Part shown: positions 51,349 through 60,672 of the stretch, piece after piece | How positions within the stretch are numbered: the stretch's first letter is position 1 | Layout of the letters: every line of letters starts with the position of its first letter | Assembly (NCBI GenBank): GCA_023384135.1 | Contig: JAHDXS010000001.1 | Location: 744,001 to 808,000, forward strand | Reading direction: 5' to 3' | DNA: 64,000 nt | Source: Alphaproteobacteria bacterium | Lineage (GTDB): Bacteria > Pseudomonadota > Alphaproteobacteria > Micavibrionales > Micavibrionaceae | Made by a program: the position numbers and the translations under genes | The notes under the pieces: generated by a model | Told to the model about the DNA's origin: nothing | The model's input: the letters and a program-made list of their open reading frames with translations, nothing else | Databases searched by the model: none

Positions 51349-53222
51349 TGAAGGCAGCGAAGATGATGAAAGGCCAGCGTGTCGCGCTCTATGCGCGTTA
51401 CAGCAGCGATCTGCAAAGCGATCACTCGATTGAAGATCAGTTGCGCCTCTGCACGGAACGCGCGAAGGAAGAAGGCTGGCAGATTGTCGAATGCTACAGC
51501 GACGCCGGATTGTCCGGCGCCTCGTTGATGCGTCCCGGCATCCAGGCACTCATTCGTGATGCGCTCTCCGGGCAGTTTGATATCGTCCTCGCGGAAGCTC
51601 TGGATCGCCTGAGCCGCGATCAGGAAGACATCGCGGGCGTCTATAAGCGCATGCAGTTCGCAGGCGTGGACATGGTCACGCTCTCCGAAGGTGAAATCTC
51701 AACCCTTCACATCGGCCTCAAGGGCACGATGAACGCGATGTTCCTGAAAGACCTCGCCGACAAGACACGCCGGGGTTTGCGCGGGCGGGTCGAGCACGGC
51801 AAGTCCGGCGGCGGGATTGCTTACGGCTATGACGTGGTGAAGCGCTTCGATGCGCAAGGGCAAGCCCTGCGCGGGGATCGCACCATCAACGCGGCGCAGG
51901 CCGCCGTGGTGGTGCGTATCTTCGAGGATTACGCGCAGAAGAACCTCTCGCCGAAAGCGATTGCCGCCCAGCTCAACCGCGAGGGCATCAAGTGCCCCTC
52001 GGGTAAGGCGTGGGGCCAGAGCACGATTAACGGCAATCGCCGCCGGGGAACCGGAATCCTCAATAACGAGCTTTATGTCGGGCAGCTCGTCTGGAACCGG
52101 CAGCGTTTCATTAAGGACCCGGCGACGGGCCGCCGGGTGACCCGTCTCAATGACGAGTCCGCGCTGATCCGCCAGGAGCTTCCCGAGCTGCGGATCATCC
52201 CGCAGGAATTGTGGGACGCCGCGAAGGCCCGGCAGAAGGCGCTCGACGCCAAGGCTCCGGGCCTCTGGGCAAGAAACCGTCCCCGTTACCTCCTGTCCGG
52301 CCTCGTCAAGTGCGGGGTCTGCGGCGGGGGCTACGCCAAGATCAACTCGACCCATTACGGCTGCGCCGCCTCCAAGAACAAGGGCGAGGCGGTCTGCGGC
52401 AATCGCAAGACGATTGCGCGGGAGGTTCTGGAAGCCAAGGTCCTCTCGGCCCTCCAGACCCACCTGATGCGGGACGATCTGGTCGAGCTGTTCTGCAAGG
52501 AATACACGGCCCACCTGAACCGCCTCCGGGCGGCGCAGGACGGCGCGCTGGCCGAGACTCGCACCGAGCGGGACCGCCTCCAGAAGGCCCGTGCGAACGT
52601 CCTGCAAGCGATCCGGGACGGGATCGCCGCCAACCTCGTGAAGGACGAGCTGGAACGCATCGCGGCCGACCTGGAGAAGGTGGAGACAATCATTGCACAG
52701 GGCAGCGATCAGCCCCGGCCGCTCCTGCATCCTTCGATGGCGCGCCGCTACCGGGAGCAGATTGCGGGTCTACGGGAGGCGCTGAGCCGGTCCGGGGGAG
52801 CCGGAGAACCGGCGGAGCATCTGCGGGGGCTGATCGAGAAAATCGTCCTCACGCCGTGGTCCCACTTGGGGGTTCCGGGGCGGGACGAATTGAAGATCGA
52901 CTTGTTTGGCGATCTGGCCGGAATCCTTGATCTGGCCGCCGGAGCAGAGGCGGCCAGGAAGGATAGGCATGTGTCTGACCGTTATCGGCAAGCTGTCAAT
53001 GACAACTGCGTCTTAACGACCAAGACGGCGTTGGTAGCGGGGGCTCCCTACCAACGCTATCTACGGCTCTTCCAAGCGTTCGATATCGCTGCCGGCCCTG
53101 CCGCCCTTTGTACTTCAAGCGCGGTACTGTCCAACTCGGAGGGAGTTCGCGCTTCCAGAGCCGCGCATTCTACGGGCGTAACCCCGCGCACCGCAACCCA
53201 AAACGGGGGCGGCCATGCCTGA
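51345..53222 (+). CDS. Large serine recombinase of element B
   Basis: A 625-residue large serine recombinase. The catalytic block VALYARYSSDLQSDHSIEDQ has Ser20, then LVLAEALDRLSRDQEDIA-like helices (here IVLAEALDRLSRDQ), the recombinase domain, a zinc ribbon (CGVCGGGYAK ... YGCAASKNKGEAVCG) near residue 322 and a C-terminal coiled coil. An ATG at 51363 is an alternative start. Its 3' end overlaps mobC by eight bases, showing the order recombinase-mobC that element A would have only after circularisation. Confidence 0.9.
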   Translation: MMKAAKMMKGQRVALYARYSSDLQSDHSIEDQLRLCTERAKEEGWQIVECYSDAGLSGASLMRPGIQALIRDALSGQFDIVLAEALDRLSRDQEDIAGVYKRMQFAGVDMVTLSEGEISTLHIGLKGTMNAMFLKDLADKTRRGLRGRVEHGKSGGGIAYGYDVVKRFDAQGQALRGDRTINAAQAAVVVRIFEDYAQKNLSPKAIAAQLNREGIKCPSGKAWGQSTINGNRRRGTGILNNELYVGQLVWNRQRFIKDPATGRRVTRLNDESALIRQELPELRIIPQELWDAAKARQKALDAKAPGLWARNRPRYLLSGLVKCGVCGGGYAKINSTHYGCAASKNKGEAVCGNRKTIAREVLEAKVLSALQTHLMRDDLVELFCKEYTAHLNRLRAAQDGALAETRTERDRLQKARANVLQAIRDGIAANLVKDELERIAADLEKVETIIAQGSDQPRPLLHPSMARRYREQIAGLREALSRSGGAGEPAEHLRGLIEKIVLTPWSHLGVPGRDELKIDLFGDLAGILDLAAGAEAARKDRHVSDRYRQAVNDNCVLTTKTALVAGAPYQRYLRLFQAFDIAAGPAALCTSSAVLSNSEGVRASRAAHSTGVTPRTATQNGGGHA

Positions 53223-53634
53223 ACGCGAGCGCCCACCCACCGGAGGCACGCCAGACAAGCGCCGACATGGCGCGCCCTTCTCGCTGCGGCTCACCCCGGA
53301 CGAACGCAAAGCGCTCGACGAACTCGCCGACGGCCAGCCGCTCGGCTCTTATATAAAGGATGCGCTCCTAGACCGTGAGGTCCGGCCCCGGACGCGCGGA
53401 GCCAAGCCCGTCAAGGACCGGGCGGCGCTCGCCAAGCTGCTCGGTCTGCTCGGCCAGTCCCGGCTGTCCCAGAACGTAAACCAGCTCGCCAAGGCCGCCA
53501 ACACCGGCTCCCTCCCGCTGAACGAGGAAGTCCACCGGGCGCTGCTGGAATCCTGCGGGGCCATCCAGTCCATGCGCGATCTGCTCCTGACCGCGCTCGG
53601 GCTCACGCCCGGCGGCACGAAGGAGGATGGATGA
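53215..53634 (+). CDS. mobC: MobC-like relaxosome accessory protein (element B)
   Basis: A 139-residue homologue of 16390-16848: FSLRLTPDERKALDELA, LGLLGQSRLSQNVNQLAKAA and IQSMRDLLLTAL correspond block by block. It overlaps the recombinase end by eight bases and the relaxase start by four, so all three are probably on one message. Role as for the first copy. Confidence 0.85.
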   Translation: MPERERPPTGGTPDKRRHGAPFSLRLTPDERKALDELADGQPLGSYIKDALLDREVRPRTRGAKPVKDRAALAKLLGLLGQSRLSQNVNQLAKAANTGSLPLNEEVHRALLESCGAIQSMRDLLLTALGLTPGGTKEDG

Positions 53635-54980
53635 TTCTGAAAGGGAACCAGCGCGGCGGCGGGCGGCAGATGGCCGCGCATCTCCTGAACGGGATGCAGA
53701 ACGAGCACGTGACCGTCCATCAGGTCCGGGGGTTTCTCGCCACGACGGTCAAGGGCGCGCTCGAAGAAGCCTATGCCCTGGCACGAGGAACCCAGTGCCA
53801 GAAATATATGTACTCGCTCTCGCTGAACCCGCCCAAGGATGCGAGCGTCCCCATCGAAGCATTCGAGAAGGCGCTTAAAGCCATCGAGGACAAGCTCGGC
53901 CTGACCGACCAGCCGCGCGTGGTCGTCTTCCACGAGAAGGAAGGCCGCCGCCATGCCCATTGCGTCTGGAGCCGGATCAAGGTGGATGAGATGAAGGCCA
54001 TGAACATCGCGCATGACTGGCCGAAGCTCCAGGCGATCTCGCGCGCACTCTTCATCGAGCATGGCTGGACGATGCCGCGCGGGTTGATCGACAAGGCGCA
54101 CCGCAATCCGCTGACCTATACGCGGCAAGAATGGCAGCAAGCCGCGCGCACCGGGCGCAGCGCGGCGGCGATCAAAGCCTGCTTGCAGGAGTGCTGGGCG
54201 GCGGCGGACAGTGCCAAAGCCTTCGCCGCCGTTCTGCAAGAGCGCGGCTTCCTGCTGGCGCAGGGCGACCGGCGCGGCTTCGTGGCGGTCGATGTTTATG
54301 GGGACGTGTTCTCGCTGACCCGCCAACTCGGCCTCAAGGGCAAAGACCTCGCCAAACGCCTCGGCTCGCCCGACGCGCTTCCGACCGTCGAGCAAGCCAA
54401 AGCGAAGCTGGGCGAGTCCGTCCGCGCCATCTTTGAAACCTACCGCGCCGAATTGCAAACGACGCAGAAACAGGAGCTGCGCCCGCTGCTGCGAATCAAG
54501 AAGACGATGACCGAACAGCACCGCAAGGACCGCGCGGCGCAGAAAGCCTTTCTGGAGAAGCGATGGAATACCGAGCAAGCGGTGCGCGCGTCGCGCGTTC
54601 GCAAGGGCTTCAAGGGCCTCTGGGATAAGCTCACCTTCAAATACTGGAACATCCGCAAGGTCAATGAAAAGGAAGCATGGCAATGCCATGTCCGCGACCG
54701 TGAGGAACGGCAGGAGCTGATCGAGCTTCAGCTTGAGCAGCGGCAGAACCTCCAGGCGCAGTTCGATACGATACGAAAACGGCACGAAGAGGAAGCGCAG
54801 AAGCTCATGGCCGACATGGCGAAGATGGCGATGCCGGAGCGTGAACGTGACGCGGTGCCGGAGGTGTTTCGCGGCAAGGCCAAGGAGGCCGATCTGGGGA
54901 TCGGATCGCGCGTTCCGCGCGGATCAACGCCGCGCCGACCCGGACGCGGTAAAGATATGGGGCATGAACCCGATGCGTAG
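53631..54980 (+). CDS. Relaxase/mobilization nuclease (element B)
   Basis: A 449-residue relaxase clearly homologous to 16845-18158: MILKGNQRGGG, VTVHQVRGF, the metal motif RRHAHCVWSRIK, and LFIEHGWTMPRGL match in order and spacing. The C-terminal 200 residues are again a charged helix. Differences are spread along the protein, so the two are diverged homologues rather than a recent duplication. Confidence 0.88.
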   Translation: MILKGNQRGGGRQMAAHLLNGMQNEHVTVHQVRGFLATTVKGALEEAYALARGTQCQKYMYSLSLNPPKDASVPIEAFEKALKAIEDKLGLTDQPRVVVFHEKEGRRHAHCVWSRIKVDEMKAMNIAHDWPKLQAISRALFIEHGWTMPRGLIDKAHRNPLTYTRQEWQQAARTGRSAAAIKACLQECWAAADSAKAFAAVLQERGFLLAQGDRRGFVAVDVYGDVFSLTRQLGLKGKDLAKRLGSPDALPTVEQAKAKLGESVRAIFETYRAELQTTQKQELRPLLRIKKTMTEQHRKDRAAQKAFLEKRWNTEQAVRASRVRKGFKGLWDKLTFKYWNIRKVNEKEAWQCHVRDREERQELIELQLEQRQNLQAQFDTIRKRHEEEAQKLMADMAKMAMPERERDAVPEVFRGKAKEADLGIGSRVPRGSTPRRPGRGKDMGHEPDA

Positions 54981-55233
54981 CGCGGATTGGAATGCAGAGC
55001 GGACCATCGACGATCTGGAAACGCTGCTTCTGGCGCTCAGGATGCACCCGATGTTCTATCGGCAGCCCTTCAAAATTCTCCGGCACAATCTGCGGGAGAT
55101 GAAAACAGACGGGCTAGGCCCGGACGTTATCGCGCTCAAGGAACGGTTCGCCGCGATGCCGGACGATCAACTGTTCGCCGCATGGGGCGCGCTCCACAAT
55201 CCATTCCGCCTCGAAGGCCGGACGCTGAACTGA
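54973..55233 (+). CDS. Conserved small mobilization-region protein (element B copy)
   Basis: An 86-residue homologue of 18974-19237 (DDLETLLLALRMHPMFYRQP, then FKILRHNLR, and AWGALHNPFRLE). The ATG at 54973 overlaps the relaxase stop by eight bases; an ATG at 54964 is possible. The adjacency to relaxase in both elements marks this as a standing partner of this relaxase family. Confidence 0.75.
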   Translation: MRSADWNAERTIDDLETLLLALRMHPMFYRQPFKILRHNLREMKTDGLGPDVIALKERFAAMPDDQLFAAWGALHNPFRLEGRTLN

Positions 55234-55246
55234 GCGGAATCGTCTC

Positions 55247-58200
55247 TTAAGCCGCGATCAGCAAGCCGCCTCCCAATAGCGTGTCGGGATCAAGGCCCGT
55301 CACCCCTGTAATGGAGGCAACGGTCACGGCGCTGTGGGTCGTACCCGCGCCGTCGCGGTCAATCGCCATTTCGGAGTTCGCGCCAACGGTTGTGAAGATC
55401 ACAAAATCGTTGATGTCGCTGGTCCCCGGAACGTAGCCATCGAGAAGATCGGCAATGTCGATCTTGTCGCTCTGCGCCGTAGAGAAATCGGCAATCGTAT
55501 CGACAGCCGAGAACGCGGATGCCGCTTCGAAGAGGAACGTGTCGGCGTTTGCGTCACCGTACATCGTATCCGCGCCCGCGCCGCCTATCAGCGTGTCATT
55601 GCCAGAGCCCCCGTTGAGCACATCGTTTCCGGCTCCGCCTGCAATCACGTTCGCGTCTGAGTCGCCCGTCAACGTATCCGCGTAGTCCGATCCGGTCAGG
55701 TTCTCGACGTTCGAGATCGTATCGGTTCCAGCGCCGCCGGTATTCTGGGCGCTGGTAACGGCTAGGCTGACGGTGACGCCGGACGTGGCAGAGGCGTAGG
55801 TAACAGTGTCCATATCCGAATCGCCGTTGATCGTGTCGTCGCCCGCGCCGCCGTCGAGCGTGTCATCGCCCCGGCCGCCGGAGAGATTATCATTACCGTC
55901 GCCCCCGGAGAGAACGTCATTCCCCGTGACCGATGAGCTGCCGAACGTATCGTCTCCGCGAAGCGTATCGTTGCCTGATCCGCCGTAAAGCTGATCGTCG
56001 CCCCAATACCCGTAAAGCTGGTCGTCGCCATCCTCACCGTGCAGGATGTCGTTCCCCGTATCGTCGAAGATGTAATCATCGCCCGCCCCGCCATACGAAA
56101 CGTCGTCGCCGGTGCCGGCATAAATGTCGTCGGCCCCGCCGTGTCCGTAGATCACGTCGTCCGTGGACAGGTCGCCTGTCTCTAGGCCGTCGATCCGGTC
56201 GTTGCCTTCGGAGCCGTGCGAGTCGATCTCCAGACTGGCGACGCTAATGACGGTGCCGCTATTGAGCTTCAAATTCTCAATCTTGTAGCCGCCGCCGTCG
56301 AATTGGCGTTCGACGGTCAACGAGTTTCCGTCAGTATCGGTAATCACGAGGAAGTTCCGGGTCGATGCGCTCGTGCCCGTGTCTTTCTTGATGACCGAGA
56401 TATTCGACAGGCTCAGGCCCGCCGCGAAGAGAACCGTGTCCGTACCGGCATACTCAAGAACTGTGTCGTTGCCTTTGCCGAAAAGATAGATGTCGTCATT
56501 GTTCGACAGCCCATAGCCAGAGGTGTCGAACGTATCGCTCCCGTTCGTTCCGACCGTGATGAAACTGTGCGTCAGAAGATTGATAGATGCATCGACGCCG
56601 TTGGCAAAGGTAATCTGATCAAGGGCTTTGTTCGTTCCCTGGAAGTGATCGTCAACGTGAACCTGTCCGAGGCCGGTGATGATGATCTTCAACTCCTTGT
56701 CGTTCCCGGAGCCGTCCGCCTCTCGAAGCAATATCACGTCACTGGCAGAAAACGCTTCGGGAATGACGAGAGTTTCGCTAGCGCTGGACGCAAGAATCGT
56801 ATCGAACCCTTCACTGGCAATGATCGTGTCATTGCCATCGTCCGGCGTGATCGTATCGTTGCCGGCCCCGCCGTCGATAACATCATCTCCAGTGCCGCCG
56901 TAAATCGTATCGTTGCCATCCATGCCGTAGATGATGTCGTCGTCACCGCCGCCGTACGCGATGCCCATGATCGTGTCGTTACCGCCCGTGCCGTACTGTG
57001 CAATGCTATTGATCGTGCTGAGCGATAGCGTCGAGGTATCGTAGAACTCGATAGTCTCGATGAAATACGGATTGTTCTGGAACTGCTCCTTGATCTCGAT
57101 GCTGCCGAGATCGCCAACCGTAATAATTAGATTGTAAGTGTCCGAGACAGCGAGATGCAGGTCTCCCAGGGCGATGCCGCTCGGAAGACGAATGACATCC
57201 GTTCCATGAATGTCTTCATAGAAATCATCGCCGGAGGTATAGATATAAATATCATCACCCTGGCCGCCATTTACGAAATCGTCTCCGGCTCCACCAATGT
57301 ATGTCGCGTCATCGTCGGACGTAACCGGACCGCTCGTGTTTCCGATCAAGGTATCGTTTCCGCCCTTGCCGTCGATCACATCGTTGCCCGTATAGCCGAA
57401 GATGATGTTATCGCCGGACGTTCCGTCGATCACATCATCATCGGTCGTTCCATAAATAGTGGATGGCTGATACTCGAAGGCCGCGAGGTCTTTGATGTCG
57501 CTCCAGGACAGGCCAGGATCGGAGTCGTAAATGGCCGCATCCATCCAACCGTTCTCGGTGGAAGAAAAATTCTCAAATCCCTTTACGGTGTCCAAGAACT
57601 TGGCGACGGCCAGCCAATAGGCTTCGGCATCGACGCCGGAGGCGGTTGCAAACGCAATCAGGGAATCAATACCCGCCTCGGAGAGCGTGAGATCACCGTC
57701 AATCTCTCCCGTGAAGGCATCATAGACCGGAGGCTCGTCGAACAAGACGCCTGCGCCAACCTGAATCAGAAGCTGCGCGGACAGATTCTGATAGGCGATC
57801 TCGAACGATTCGGCAAGCGCGCGACCTGAACCACCTGGCACCCGTCCGCCCGTACCGTCGGGATTGTAGCGCGTGGATTCGGACATTACGCCGAACAGTT
57901 TCTCCAGAAACTGAACTTCCTCCGCGTAGGCTACTTGTCCTGCATACGGACCTTCTGTGAAATTCTGCCCTTCCTCAGTGACCTTCGCCCAGCGGAACAG
58001 AATTTCTTCGATATCCGCCCTCAACGCAGCCTCATCAGCGAACGCCGCAAGAGAAAACTCGTTGGCAAATTCATCCACCAGCTCCAGCAGACCGCCGGTC
58101 TCGTTATCGAGACTCATCGCAATCTCAAAGTCTGCCAGCGTTCCATAGCCCCTCAAGGCTGGCAGAAACAGCGTGCGGAGGTCGAGCGTGTAACTTTGAA

Positions 58201-59344
58201 CATTACTACTAACGGTATTGTCCACAACGAACCATGCATCAACGATCGCCCCGTGGGAACCGTTCTCGTATGTGAATGTGCTGCTGTGGCTGATCTGGTT
58301 GCCTGCTATAACGGAAGTGCTCGGAGCAATGCCGGACAGGTCGATACTCACGATCCCGTAGTGCGCGAGGTCATTAAGCTCCTCGGATTGCGAGATGCCG
58401 TCCCCGTTGGCGTCTTGCCAGATCAGAAGTTCCGAAAAGGCGATGTCATTCTGATTGATGACAAGATCACCGTTGGAGTCCAGGATGGACAGGATCGCAA
58501 ATCCATCCGTCGATGTGCTGCCGAATAGTTCGCTTGCATCGTCAATCCGACCGTTTTCATTTACGTCCCGCGCCAGCAGCCCGTCATCGGCAGACACCCA
58601 GCCTGTAGCTTCTGAAAATCCATCGTTATCGAGATCAAAGAACGCGCCGGGGTCATTGATATTCAGAGCGACAAGCTCAATGCCGTCCCCATCGAGATCA
58701 AGTACAAGAGGGCTATCTTGCTGAGGAGCGAGGAAAAATGGCACAAGCGCATCAAGCATAAATCCCGGTAACAGACCTTCAATAAAGGCTGGTAACGTGG
58801 ATGGGTCAGTGATATTCAAAGCATCGCCTAACGAATTGCTCTCTGCCCCTTGGCCATGGTTCTCTCTGTGGTCTTCTGGCGGCAATCCTAGAGACGTGAG
58901 TTGTTCATCTCTCACTGTATTCTCAAAATCGACTGCGCTTTGTTCTTCCGTCGGCGAGGTACTTCCGCCGACCACACCGTCTGTCAAGTCCTTGTGCGCA
59001 TGAAATATCTCATGCGCCAAGAGACGCTCAAGGGAGAAGAGCCCGCCGCCACTCGACGTAGTATAGCTATCACCATTGAACGCATCGTCCGGGATAACTA
59101 CCGCACTTCCAACCTCCACACCATCTGCCTCTAGATTGGCAGTAGCGGCTCCAGAAAGTCCGCCCCCGGACTTTATTGTAAACCCAAGCTTGCCGCCGCT
59201 AGCTTCTATGGCCGACATCTTTGCGTCGAACGATGCAGAATTCGCCCGAAGATTCTCCAAGGCCGTTTTCAACTGAGCAGCGGTAATTCGACTGGAAGAA
59301 CTATGAAATGTGACATTTCCTGATTGGGCTCTGGTGGTAGTCAT
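55247..59344 (-). CDS. Large RTX calcium-binding protein 2 with zincin motif (element B)
   Basis: A 1365-residue RTX protein. Residues 111-115 are HEIFH (in RLLAHEIFHAHKDL), and about 25 residues later FENTVRDEQ resembles the third-ligand block of M91-type zincin toxins, so the N terminus may be a metalloprotease. SPLVLDLDGDGIEL lies near residue 213. Glycine-aspartate nonapeptide repeats fill most of the part after about 630, ending in LLGGGLLIAA, like the end of RTX protein 1 and suited to type I export. The secreted gene 59341-60039 overlaps its start by four bases. Confidence 0.88.
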   Translation of the reverse strand: MTTTRAQSGNVTFHSSSSRITAAQLKTALENLRANSASFDAKMSAIEASGGKLGFTIKSGGGLSGAATANLEADGVEVGSAVVIPDDAFNGDSYTTSSGGGLFSLERLLAHEIFHAHKDLTDGVVGGSTSPTEEQSAVDFENTVRDEQLTSLGLPPEDHRENHGQGAESNSLGDALNITDPSTLPAFIEGLLPGFMLDALVPFFLAPQQDSPLVLDLDGDGIELVALNINDPGAFFDLDNDGFSEATGWVSADDGLLARDVNENGRIDDASELFGSTSTDGFAILSILDSNGDLVINQNDIAFSELLIWQDANGDGISQSEELNDLAHYGIVSIDLSGIAPSTSVIAGNQISHSSTFTYENGSHGAIVDAWFVVDNTVSSNVQSYTLDLRTLFLPALRGYGTLADFEIAMSLDNETGGLLELVDEFANEFSLAAFADEAALRADIEEILFRWAKVTEEGQNFTEGPYAGQVAYAEEVQFLEKLFGVMSESTRYNPDGTGGRVPGGSGRALAESFEIAYQNLSAQLLIQVGAGVLFDEPPVYDAFTGEIDGDLTLSEAGIDSLIAFATASGVDAEAYWLAVAKFLDTVKGFENFSSTENGWMDAAIYDSDPGLSWSDIKDLAAFEYQPSTIYGTTDDDVIDGTSGDNIIFGYTGNDVIDGKGGNDTLIGNTSGPVTSDDDATYIGGAGDDFVNGGQGDDIYIYTSGDDFYEDIHGTDVIRLPSGIALGDLHLAVSDTYNLIITVGDLGSIEIKEQFQNNPYFIETIEFYDTSTLSLSTINSIAQYGTGGNDTIMGIAYGGGDDDIIYGMDGNDTIYGGTGDDVIDGGAGNDTITPDDGNDTIIASEGFDTILASSASETLVIPEAFSASDVILLREADGSGNDKELKIIITGLGQVHVDDHFQGTNKALDQITFANGVDASINLLTHSFITVGTNGSDTFDTSGYGLSNNDDIYLFGKGNDTVLEYAGTDTVLFAAGLSLSNISVIKKDTGTSASTRNFLVITDTDGNSLTVERQFDGGGYKIENLKLNSGTVISVASLEIDSHGSEGNDRIDGLETGDLSTDDVIYGHGGADDIYAGTGDDVSYGGAGDDYIFDDTGNDILHGEDGDDQLYGYWGDDQLYGGSGNDTLRGDDTFGSSSVTGNDVLSGGDGNDNLSGGRGDDTLDGGAGDDTINGDSDMDTVTYASATSGVTVSLAVTSAQNTGGAGTDTISNVENLTGSDYADTLTGDSDANVIAGGAGNDVLNGGSGNDTLIGGAGADTMYGDANADTFLFEAASAFSAVDTIADFSTAQSDKIDIADLLDGYVPGTSDINDFVIFTTVGANSEMAIDRDGAGTTHSAVTVASITGVTGLDPDTLLGGGLLIAA

Positions 59345-60039
59345 TTCACTTCTCCTCTTCCTTGGTCTGAATCCATATGCTCAATAATTTCCTCGAATGT
59401 ATCTACGTCATCCGGCACGCGCAGGCATTCACCAGCCTCATTGAGAGCTTCGAGTTTATTTTCGGATGGGTTTCGCGCATCGGTGCACTGCATTTGTGCC
59501 GTATGATGCATGACCAAACAAAAGACCCATTGGAATGGCTCAGGCGTGGCGGCCTGAATCGAAGAGGAAAGTGCAGCCGGATTCGGCATGGTCTTTACGA
59601 AGCGGATTGGAAACGAATCCGACTGATGGGACTTGGTTGTTCCAGAGACATTTCTATGCACTCTGGCCCACGCAGCTATGTAGTCTGCATCAGGAGGTAT
59701 CGAAAATGCGCTTCGGCTCACATAGGACGAGACGATCTCCACGTACAGGGCGGAACTATCTTCCGTAAGTATCTCTTCTACTGATTTCTCGGTTTGCAGC
59801 AGTGCTATTCCGTAGCGCTCAAGGTCGCCTGCCTGCAACCTCGTTACCCTCTTTCCGAGAGTGACCCAGTCAATTCTCACGTTCTCAGGAAGATCACCAT
59901 AGAACCGGACATAAATCTTCCTCACGTTCTCGTAGAATGGATTGCATAGATTTGGGCTAACCTCCTTTGCGAAGACCGGCCAAGACCATTGCAGCAGTAG
60001 AAATACCAGAAGCATGTTTATTGGTGCCAGCATCCTCAT
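59341..60039 (-). CDS. Secreted protein preceding RTX protein 2
   Basis: A 232-residue protein with a Sec signal peptide (INMLLVFLLLQWSWPVFA). The mature domain has a few cysteines in CNPFYENV, FCLVMHH, MQCTDAR and ECLRVP. Unrecognised. It overlaps the RTX start by four bases on the same strand, so they are made together. The first RTX gene also has a secreted gene immediately upstream, although the two are not obviously similar. Periplasmic immunity or an export partner are possible readings, both inferred. Confidence 0.6.
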   Translation of the reverse strand: MRMLAPINMLLVFLLLQWSWPVFAKEVSPNLCNPFYENVRKIYVRFYGDLPENVRIDWVTLGKRVTRLQAGDLERYGIALLQTEKSVEEILTEDSSALYVEIVSSYVSRSAFSIPPDADYIAAWARVHRNVSGTTKSHQSDSFPIRFVKTMPNPAALSSSIQAATPEPFQWVFCLVMHHTAQMQCTDARNPSENKLEALNEAGECLRVPDDVDTFEEIIEHMDSDQGRGEVK

Positions 60040-60434
60040 ATCCGTCGCTTACCTTTTGTCCTTATTGGTTCGAACGCCACACGTCCATATCCCTAGCAAG
60101 TTGATTCGAGTCGGGTCAACAGAATTCTGCTGCTCTATAGCTGTATTTGTTCGAGCGATTCGCTCGTTCCGCGAGATGCTCTGTCGCAGGCCACGCGCTC
60201 GTCGTTCAAGCTGCTCTCCGATCTTGATCCGCATTGAATCCGCGCGGTTTCACGCACTGCTTAGTTCGCGTCTTTCGCCGCCGTCCGGCGTGCGTCTTCT
60301 TCCCTGATCCTCCTTGTTGCTGTCTTTCGTCTGCCCGGCCCAGCCGTGCGCCTTTCTCTGCCCATGATTGTGTCTGTCGGGGCCAGGAAAGGCTCCGGAC
60401 TGTCCGGGCCTCCTTACAACACAAGGAGACGATC
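60040..60434. other. Non-coding stretch upstream of the ArdC region
   Basis: I see no convincing gene here. Near the end GGCTCCGGACTGTCCGGGCC (60391-60410) is an inverted repeat, a possible operator or leader hairpin for the 60435 gene, whose AAGGAG lies at 60423-60428. Confidence 0.4.
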
Positions 60435-60611
60435 ATGAAACTCACCACACGCTTCGAACTGGCTTCGAAATCCACGAACGAACTGCGCGCGCTTTACCGC
60501 GACATCTTCAATGCACTCTCGTTCTGCGAGCAGCCGCACGAGCGGCAAAATGCGCTCGCGTCGCTGGAGAACATCCGCTCGGAACTCAGCGACCGCGCCC
60601 CCGGCTTCTAG
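60435..60611 (+). CDS. 58-residue helical protein
   Basis: A short gene with a good AAGGAG and ATG 60435. The product is helical and charged (KLTTRFELASKSTNELRALY, then SLENIRSELSDR), with one cysteine. Unrecognised, but ribosome site, length and composition support a real gene. It is convergent with ardC. Confidence 0.6.
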   Translation: MKLTTRFELASKSTNELRALYRDIFNALSFCEQPHERQNALASLENIRSELSDRAPGF

Positions 60612-60672
60612 CCGTTGCTCTCTCAACGCCGAGAATGCGTGCTCCGCGACAAGCGGAGCACGCAAGAGGCCG

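Noticed and set aside
53349..54785. Minus-strand frame of 478 codons
   Set aside because: It is antisense to mobC and relaxase, which match their homologues in element A; the composition is that of a shadow frame.
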